NCBI RefSeq assembly: GCF_031844685.1 | Contig: NZ_CP134605.1 | Coordinates: 1,459,501-1,523,500 of the forward strand | Source: Streptomyces sp. ITFR-21 | Lineage (GTDB): Bacteria; Actinomycetota; Actinomycetes; Streptomycetales; Streptomycetaceae | Reading direction: 5' to 3' | Length of the DNA: 64,000 bases | Part shown: one piece after another, positions 16,030 to 20,939 of the stretch | Numbering within the stretch: the first letter of the stretch is position 1 | Layout: every line of letters begins with the position of its first letter | Notes under the pieces: generated by a model | Database searches by the model: none | What the model was told of the DNA's origin: nothing | Seen by the model: only the letters and a program-made list of their open reading frames with translations | Translations under genes and position numbers: made by a program

Positions 16030-16481
16030 GACTCCTCCTCCGTGAGTTCGGCGAGCTGGTCGCGCAGCTCTTGCAGCCGCGCGGTGTAGATCTTCAGGTC
16101 CCGGATCAGCTGGTCGGTCTCGGCGACATCGAGCCATGCGCCCTGTCCGGCATTGAGGGTGTCGACGTAGATGAACGGGGTGCCGAACGTGCCGTCGTCC
16201 AGGGGCTCGGCGCTCAACTCGGTGTGGAGCACCGGGTAGACGCGGTCTTCCTCGGTGCAGAAGTCGGCGCTGTCCCAGTAGTGGTCGCCGGGGGCGACGA
16301 GCTGGAACGACGGACCGGTGTGCCACTCGTGGTCGTAGAAGTGACCGGGCTCCGCGGTGCCGAGCAGCGCACCGGGTACGGGCGTGCCGTGGGTCTGGGT
16401 GCAGAACGCGGGGCACTGCATGTCGACCTCGTGGCCGAGAGTGTGCCGGGTGCGGACGAGGCGGTACGGGATGTACGTCAT
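16026..16481 (-). CDS. DUF6907-like protein
   Basis: A 151-residue protein with the N-terminal CPAFCTQTHG motif, a later DHEWHTGPSFQL and DHYWDSADFCTEED, and a C-terminal helix of the WLDVAETDQLIRDLKIYTAR type. The CPAxC-x(3)-H start and closing segment are what I recall of the DUF6907 family, which is abundant on Streptomyces integrative elements and has no known function; metal binding is plausible. The ATG at 16481 lies in an ATGA overlap with the DUF2637 gene. Confidence 0.7.
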   Translation of the reverse strand: MTYIPYRLVRTRHTLGHEVDMQCPAFCTQTHGTPVPGALLGTAEPGHFYDHEWHTGPSFQLVAPGDHYWDSADFCTEEDRVYPVLHTELSAEPLDDGTFGTPFIYVDTLNAGQGAWLDVAETDQLIRDLKIYTARLQELRDQLAELTEEES

Positions 16482-17296
16482 GACACTCCCCCGGTAGCGA
16501 TCTTCTTGATGCGGCGGCCGTAGGAGTCGGAGGTTCCGAAGCGGCGGCCGATCTCGGTTCCGGTCAGTTCCGGCTCGGCGGCCAGCCACTCCCGGACGGT
16601 GCGCACCCGCTCGGGCGGAACCCCGCCGGAACCGGCGGCCGGTTCCGGCTCGGGTTCCGGAACCACGGGCTCAGGTTCCGGCGGTTCCGCTGCCAGTTCC
16701 GTTCCTTCCCCGATCGGGGAAAGTTGCTGGTCGCGGCTGGTTCCGGCGAGCAGTTCCGCCACCGGGACGAGCGGGCCGAGGACGGGCGCTTCCCGCAGAT
16801 CTGCGGGAAGCGTCGAGCCTGTGACCTGCGGTTCCGGAACCCGTTCGAGCACCACCGGTTCCGGTGCCGGCTCCGCCGGAACCTCAACCCGACTCCGACC
16901 GGAGCCGGAGTCGGCGGCCCCCTCCACCTGGGGCACCCCCTCCATTTCTGGCCCGGTCGGAGTCGGGTCGGAGTCGGAGATGGCGTGCACCCGAACGAGG
17001 ACCAGGATCGGCAGCGCCGACACCGCGACCACCACCGGCCACGAAGCGGACAGCAGGCCGGCCGACACCAGATGCGACACCGCGTTCACCGCGAACATCA
17101 CACCGGCCATCAAGGCCATGTCCTTCCGTACCCGCATCGAGCGAACCGCGTACACGTCCAGCGCCCCCGGCAGGGCGAACGAGACGTAACCCCACCCGGA
17201 CTCCCTGGCGAGCTTGTACTCGGCCGCCGCGGTGCCCACGATCGCCATCACGAGGGCCGCGTTCCCGAGCAGATCCCACTTCTTCCGCACGGTCAC
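16478..17296 (-). CDS. DUF2637 membrane protein with C-terminal HTH
   Basis: A 272-residue protein: four predicted membrane helices in the first 105 residues (GNAALVMAIVGTAAAEY, VSFALPGALDVYAVRSM, MALMAGVMFAVNAVSHLV, SWPVVVAVSALPILVLV), then a long Pro/Glu/Val low-complexity linker (EPEPVVPEPEPEPAAGSGG) and a C-terminal helix-turn-helix (WLAAEPELTGTEIGRRFGTS, DSYGRRIKK). This build matches DUF2637/SpdB-like proteins of actinomycete plasmids and AICEs, some linked to intramycelial spread. The start is the GTG at 17296 in a GTGA overlap. The gene carries a 13-bp copy of the helicase iteron core at 16941-16953. Confidence 0.8.
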   Translation of the reverse strand: MTVRKKWDLLGNAALVMAIVGTAAAEYKLARESGWGYVSFALPGALDVYAVRSMRVRKDMALMAGVMFAVNAVSHLVSAGLLSASWPVVVAVSALPILVLVRVHAISDSDPTPTGPEMEGVPQVEGAADSGSGRSRVEVPAEPAPEPVVLERVPEPQVTGSTLPADLREAPVLGPLVPVAELLAGTSRDQQLSPIGEGTELAAEPPEPEPVVPEPEPEPAAGSGGVPPERVRTVREWLAAEPELTGTEIGRRFGTSDSYGRRIKKIATGGVS

Positions 17297-17646
17297 CGCC
17301 CGATCGTCTCGTCGTAGCACGGCCCCTGGTACACGCCGTTGACGTACCCGGCCACCAGGTAGCGGGGCTCTTCCTGCGTACCGAGCAGGGGCGCTCCCCG
17401 CTCGACGGCTGCGGCGAGCTGGCGGAGCTTCGCGGCGAACTTCAGGGCCTCGGCCCCGTCGCGGGTGCGGAAGAGGTTGTCGCCGTCCTCCGCCTCCCAC
17501 ACGATCAGCTCGGCCGGCTCGGTGGTGCCGACGCTCACCTCGGTGATGAGCGCCGTACCCGGCCCGGCCAGGTCGGCGAGGACCACGTCGCAGATTTCGT
17601 CGTCGTGCCAGCTGCCGGAGCAGCCGGGGATACGGCAGTCGCTCAT
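17293..17646 (-). CDS. Small protein with CxxxxCxxxWH start, unknown function
   Basis: A 117-residue protein beginning MSDCRIPGCSGSWHDDEICD, a Cys/His cluster that may bind metal, followed by beta-rich sequence (ALITEVSVGTTEPAELIVWE) and a helix (DGAEALKFAAKLRQLAAAVE). The overall plan resembles the DUF6907 proteins next to it (Cys/His head, terminal helix), so it may be a divergent relative. It overlaps both neighbours (ATGA at 17643-17646, GTGA at 17293-17296). Confidence 0.7.
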   Translation of the reverse strand: MSDCRIPGCSGSWHDDEICDVVLADLAGPGTALITEVSVGTTEPAELIVWEAEDGDNLFRTRDGAEALKFAAKLRQLAAAVERGAPLLGTQEEPRYLVAGYVNGVYQGPCYDETIGR

Positions 17647-17825
17647 GCCTGGTCTCCCATCGCGCGGTCGAGCATCTTGTCGAACAGCAGCGCCCCGTAC
17701 CGGTCACCGGTCGCACGGGCCACGATCAACAGGTCCGCCACCCGGGCCGGGGACAGCCGGCGGGCCGTCACCTTGTCCACGGCCGCGTCCTCCGTCGGCC
17801 GGCGGACCACCGCCGGGCCGCTCAT
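17643..17825 (-). CDS. Small helical protein, unknown function
   Basis: A 60-residue protein: MSGPAVVRRPTEDAAVDKVT followed by ARRLSPARVADLLIVARATG and a C-terminal helix (LLFDKMLDRAMGDQA). The start at 17825 is in an ATGA overlap with the upstream gene, and its stop overlaps the next start, so it is translated within the operon. No family recognised; I accept it because of the tight overlaps on both sides. Confidence 0.6.
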   Translation of the reverse strand: MSGPAVVRRPTEDAAVDKVTARRLSPARVADLLIVARATGDRYGALLFDKMLDRAMGDQA

Positions 17826-18538
17826 CGGGCGCCGCCGTTGCGCGCCCAGTCCTCGCGGGCGGCGATCAGCATGGGCCGCACCTCGTTGTCGAGGCGGTCG
17901 GCCTGCGCCCGCAGCTTCGCGGCCAGGTCGGCGACACCGTCCGGGTCCAAGGGCGTCAGCCAGTCGTCGCTGCCCTCCAGTGCCTCGATGCGCACCATGG
18001 GCACTCGCTCGGCCGGGTCGTCCGAGTACGGCTGGAGCCAGATCCCGCCTTCCAAAATCCCGCACGGGCCGACGTACCGCCCCTTGCCCCCGCCCTGGCT
18101 CACGTCGACTTCGATGATCTGTCCGTCGAAGTGCCGGACGTGCGCCAGGTCGGACAGGCGCAACTCCAGGTAGTTCGCCGGAATGTTCTCCTCGCTCGGG
18201 TCCTGCGGGTCCCACGGCGGCAGGTAGCCGGTGATGCTGGCCCCGTGCTCCGTAGTGATGGTCCACGTCTTGCCTGCCGGGGGCGCGGTGGGCTCGGCGG
18301 CCTCGCCCCGGTGCTGGCCGCACACCAACTTCTGGGCGCCGGACGGCCACCGGGCCCCGGACGGGTCCGGGTACCAGGGGCCGGTGGTGTCGCCGCAGAC
18401 GTGGCACGCGGGCAGCAGGGGCTCCGTGGCCGGCGCCTGGTCGGCGGTACGGGTGTGCTCGGCGACGGTCTTGCGGACGCGGTCGGCGAAGGCCCGGTAG
18501 AAGTCGGTGTCGGGAAGCGTCTGTACGCTCGTACCCAT
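17822..18538 (-). CDS. DUF6907-like larger protein, first gene of leftward operon
   Basis: A 238-residue protein with a CHVCGDTTGPW motif near residue 45, a second Cys/His pair (LVCGQHRGEA), a central beta-rich domain (TWTITTEHGASITGYLPPWD ... LELRLSDLAHVRHFDGQIIE) and a C-terminal helix (VADLAAKLRAQADRLDNEVR). The beta domain plus closing helix resembles the DUF6907 plan. It starts with ATG at 18538 behind AAAGGGAGAT, a strong ribosome site, and leads the six-gene leftward operon. Inverted repeats in the divergent gap (18608-18667) probably control it. Confidence 0.7.
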   Translation of the reverse strand: MGTSVQTLPDTDFYRAFADRVRKTVAEHTRTADQAPATEPLLPACHVCGDTTGPWYPDPSGARWPSGAQKLVCGQHRGEAAEPTAPPAGKTWTITTEHGASITGYLPPWDPQDPSEENIPANYLELRLSDLAHVRHFDGQIIEVDVSQGGGKGRYVGPCGILEGGIWLQPYSDDPAERVPMVRIEALEGSDDWLTPLDPDGVADLAAKLRAQADRLDNEVRPMLIAAREDWARNGGAR

Positions 18539-18607
18539 GGTTGATCTCCCTTTGCGGAGGGGTTCGGCCTAGGCCCTGGCCGGTGGGTGAGATCACCGGT
18601 TGGGGCC

Positions 18608-18667
18608 GTCTACTTTGTGGCAGGAACAGACTTGCACGACTGGGCCCGTCACTGCAACAAAGTAGAC
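18608..18667. promoter_or_regulatory. 11-bp inverted repeat operator in divergent promoter
   Basis: GTCTACTTTGT (18608-18618) and ACAAAGTAGAC (18657-18667) are perfect inverted copies 49 bp apart centre to centre, with a related partial copy CGTCTAGTC just beyond (18688-18696). They lie between the leftward operon (start 18538) and the rightward HTH gene (start 18719). The spacing of about five helical turns would allow looping by one regulator, possibly the HTH protein itself. Confidence 0.7.
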
Positions 18668-18718
18668 GAAGATTCTTTTCGTGAGCCGTCTAGTCAGTGG
18701 ACGCACAGACGTGAGAGC

Positions 18719-18982
18719 ATGCAGCTCATGACAGGAGAGAAGGAAGCCAAGCCCCTCACGGACGCCCAATGGCTCCGCAAGCTAGACAAGGCATCCGCTG
18801 CGCACGAGAAGACGCGGAAGGCCCTTGACGAGCTGCTGGCGGATGCCCGACAGGCCGGCCTCCCCCTCACCGCCATCTCGGAGCACACCCCGTACAGCCG
18901 GGAGTGGGTACGGCGGATCGCCACGCGGATCGCTTCGGAGCGTGAGCAACAGCAGTCCGCAGACAGTCCGCAGCACCCTTAG
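18719..18982 (+). CDS. Small helix-turn-helix protein
   Basis: An 87-residue protein whose C-terminal half is an HTH: ALDELLADARQAGLPLTAIS followed by EHTPYSREWVRRIATRIASE. The pattern resembles sigma-region-4-like or Fis-type small regulators seen on Streptomyces elements. I use the ATG at 18719; the ATG at 18728 is an alternative. It is divergent from the six-gene operon with an inverted-repeat operator between them, and is the last gene before attR. Confidence 0.65.
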   Translation: MQLMTGEKEAKPLTDAQWLRKLDKASAAHEKTRKALDELLADARQAGLPLTAISEHTPYSREWVRRIATRIASEREQQQSADSPQHP

Positions 18983-19037
18983 CTGCACCCATCGCGACCC
19001 ATCGCCATCCATCGGTAAAAGATGCTGGTCAACGCAC

Positions 19038-19073
19038 CGCGCCCCTTCCGCCACAGGTGGCAGAAGGGGCGCG
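19038..19073 (+). terminator. Long hairpin next to attR
   Basis: CGCGCCCCTTC and GCCAC (19038-19054) pair with GTGGC and GAAGGGGCGCG (19057-19073), giving a 16-bp stem with one internal mismatch and a 2-nt loop. It ends 3 bp before attR, so it can end element transcripts at the junction. Confidence 0.7.
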
Positions 19074-19075
19074 AA

Positions 19076-19100
19076 AGTTCGAGCTGTACTTCGACATCTA
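19076..19100. repeat. attR: 25-bp direct repeat
   Basis: An exact copy of 3695-3719. The next base is G, so the duplicate reads TAG where glnA now reads TAA; the chromosome to the right, starting GAAGACCCC, is the native sequence after glnA. Confidence 0.95.
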
Positions 19101-19151
19101 GGAAGACCCCAGGTCAGAGCGGGTATCCGCTCCCCTGGACCGTTTTGGGTC

Positions 19152-19195
19152 GTGGGCCGTACGTCCGTTCTCGGACATACGGCCCACGGCCTTTT
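19152..19195 (+). terminator. Native glnA terminator, displaced
   Basis: GTGGGCCGTACGTCCG (19152-19167) and CGGACATACGGCCCAC (19172-19187) form a 16-bp stem with a single C-A mismatch and loop TTCT, followed by GGCCTTTT. It lies 51 bp after the attR stop-codon remnant and no gene precedes it on this side, so it is most simply the original glnA terminator separated by the insertion. Confidence 0.8.
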
Positions 19196-19387
19196 CAGCG
19201 AACGGCCCCCGGGGCGTTGGCAGGCCATCAATCTCTCCGCATGACGAACACTCGACCGCTCCGGGTCCGGTGGAGGGGCCGTCTTTGTGCGGGTCGCATC
19301 GGGCGGGGGCTGGGTGGGGGTGGGGATGGGCGTTGACCTGGGGTGATCGGGCGGCTACCGGGGGCGGGGCGGTGCACACTGGGGGGT

Positions 19388-20254
19388 ATGCCTGAATTGC
19401 CGGAGGTCGAAGCGCTGAGAGGGTTCCTGGTGGAGCACGCCGTCGGGCGGCGGGTGGAGCGGGTGTATCCGGTCGCGGTGCACGCGCTGAAGACGTACGA
19501 GCCGGCGGTGACCGCGTTCGAGGGACGTACCTTCGACGGGGTGGAGCGGTACGGGAAGTTCCTGGGGCTGCGGGCCGGGGAGCTGTACCTGGTGATGCAT
19601 CTGGCTCGGGCCGGGTGGGTGCGGTGGAGCGAGAAGCTGGCGGCGGGGCCGCCGCGGCCGGGGAAGGGGCCGCTGGCGCTGCGGGTGCGGCTGACGGAGC
19701 CGGCGGACACCGGGTTCGACGTGACGGAGGCCGGCACGCAGAAGCGGCTGGCCGTCCATGTCGTGCGGGATCCGCGGGAGGTGCCCGGGGTGGCGCGGCT
19801 GGGGCCGGACCCGTTCGACGAGTCGTTCACGCTCGCGGTCTTCAGCGCGCTGCTGGAAGGTGAGCGGCGGCAGATCAAGGGGGTGCTGCGCGATCAGGGG
19901 GTGATCGCCGGGATCGGCAACGCGTACTCGGACGAGATCCTGCACGCGGCCCGTATGTCGCCCTTCAAGCTGGCCGCACGGCTCGGCGGGGAGGAGGTCG
20001 CCGGGCTGTACGAGGCGCTCGGGACGACCCTGCGGGAGGCGGTGGAACGCTCCCGGGGGCTGCCGCTGAAGGAGCTCAAGGCCGAAAAGAAGAGCGGGCT
20101 GCGGGTGCACGGGCGCAAGGGCGAGCCGTGCCCGGTGTGCGGTGACACGATCCGCGAGGTGTCCTTCAGCGACTCCGCGCTCCAGTACTGCCCTACCTGC
20201 CAGACCGGCGGCAAACCGCTCGCGGACCGGCGGATGTCCCGCCTGCTGAAGTAG
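19388..20254 (+). CDS. Fpg/Nei family DNA glycosylase
   Basis: A 288-residue base-excision repair glycosylase/AP lyase. The start MPELPEVE supplies the catalytic Pro2 and Glu3; the H2TH region is seen in IKGVLRDQGVIAGIGNAYSD, and the C-terminal zinc finger is CPVCGDTIREV ... CPTCQTGG. The Lys and Arg of GRKGEPCP fit the family. I start at the ATG at 19388 rather than the longer open frame because Pro must follow Met. Whether it is strict Fpg (8-oxoG) or Nei-like is not settled from sequence alone. Confidence 0.9.
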   Translation: MPELPEVEALRGFLVEHAVGRRVERVYPVAVHALKTYEPAVTAFEGRTFDGVERYGKFLGLRAGELYLVMHLARAGWVRWSEKLAAGPPRPGKGPLALRVRLTEPADTGFDVTEAGTQKRLAVHVVRDPREVPGVARLGPDPFDESFTLAVFSALLEGERRQIKGVLRDQGVIAGIGNAYSDEILHAARMSPFKLAARLGGEEVAGLYEALGTTLREAVERSRGLPLKELKAEKKSGLRVHGRKGEPCPVCGDTIREVSFSDSALQYCPTCQTGGKPLADRRMSRLLK

Positions 20255-20537
20255 GCCCGCGGGCGGCCGGACGCGGGCCCACCGGCCGCTGGGCGCGGGC
20301 CCGCCACGGCCGTACGGCCCGGGGCGCTGATCCGCTCGCCGCCGGAGGCGAACGCGCCCGCGTCCCGCTCCGGCCGGGACAGCCACTCCAGCCAGAACAG
20401 CTGCCGCGGGTCCGTGTGCCGCCGGGGGCGGGGGCCCCGCGACAGCGTGCGGGCGGCCGGGCCGGGATCCGCCCCGGCCGTGCGGGCAGCCGGGAGCCGC
20501 GGCGCTCGGCCGTACGGACCGCCGGAGGCGGGGGCGG
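20255..20537. other. GC-rich intergenic region without a supported gene
   Basis: No gene supported. On the minus strand, 20329-20424 reads as ordinary-looking protein (RHTDPRQLFWLEWLSRPERD) without a start or recognisable family, so it may be a decayed gene fragment. Short inverted GC repeats occur near the fpg stop. Confidence 0.4.
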
Positions 20538-20930
20538 TCAGGCCCGGTCTATGTGCACGTTCGTCGACTTGACCCGGGCGATCGCCTCGGCGCCCACCTC
20601 AAGGCCGAGTTCCTCCACCGCCTCGCGGGTGACGAGCGAGACCACGCGGTGCGGGCCGGCCTGGATCTCGACCTGGGCGGCCACGTCGCCGAGCTTGACG
20701 GCGGTGACGATGCCGGGGAAGGCGTTGCGCACCGTGGTGTGCGAACCGTCCGGGTCGGCGTCGGTCTGCGCCAGTTCGACGGAGAACGCCGCCAGGTCCG
20801 GGCCGTCGATGAGACGCCTCCCCGACGGGTCGCGGTACGTGGCCACCCGGCCGGCGTCCGCCCAGCGCCGGGCGGTGTCCGGGCTGACGCCCAGCAGGCG
20901 CGCGGCCTGCCCGATCGTGTACGACTGCAT
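20538..20930 (-). CDS. HTH plus TOBE (molybdopterin-binding type) regulator
   Basis: A 130-residue protein with an N-terminal MerR/excisionase-like HTH (YTIGQAARLLGVSPDTARRW, then ADAGRVATYRDPSGRRLIDG) and a C-terminal TOBE/Mop domain (NAFPGIVTAVKLGDVAAQVE ... VVSLVTREAVEELGLEVGAE). Such proteins bind molybdate or molybdopterin and act like short ModE. The neighbouring large gene is a molybdenum hydroxylase on the same strand, ending 9 bp upstream of this start, so the gene is the last in that operon. Regulation of molybdenum supply is a sensible inference. Confidence 0.85.
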   Translation of the reverse strand: MQSYTIGQAARLLGVSPDTARRWADAGRVATYRDPSGRRLIDGPDLAAFSVELAQTDADPDGSHTTVRNAFPGIVTAVKLGDVAAQVEIQAGPHRVVSLVTREAVEELGLEVGAEAIARVKSTNVHIDRA

Positions 20931-20939
20931 ACGCCCAGC

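Larger units (their letters stand above)
3695..19100. mobile_element. 15.4-kb integrated element in glnA, candidate phage satellite / AICE hybrid
   Basis: The element is bounded by the 25-bp att repeats and has a tyrosine integrase right next to attL. It carries a divergent XRE repressor/excisionase switch, an autonomous replication module (Prim-Pol and AAA+ helicase-like protein), a TerS-like small terminase, a tape-measure protein, a short GntR regulator, and a leftward operon of DUF6907/DUF2637 genes typical of actinomycete integrative elements. Large terminase, portal, capsid, tail tube, lysis and FtsK/TraB genes are all absent. Gene density is high and nearly every gene overlaps its neighbour. 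The boundaries are certain from sequence; the satellite interpretation is inference. Confidence 0.9.

Noticed and set aside
3695-19100. Complete prophage
   Set aside because: No large terminase, portal, capsid, tail tube, holin or lysin gene could be found, and only about 4.6 kb is phage-structural.
3695-19100. Self-transmissible AICE (pSAM2 type)
   Set aside because: Integrase, excisionase, Prim-Pol and DUF2637 genes fit, but there is no FtsK/SpoIIIE-type TraB translocase.
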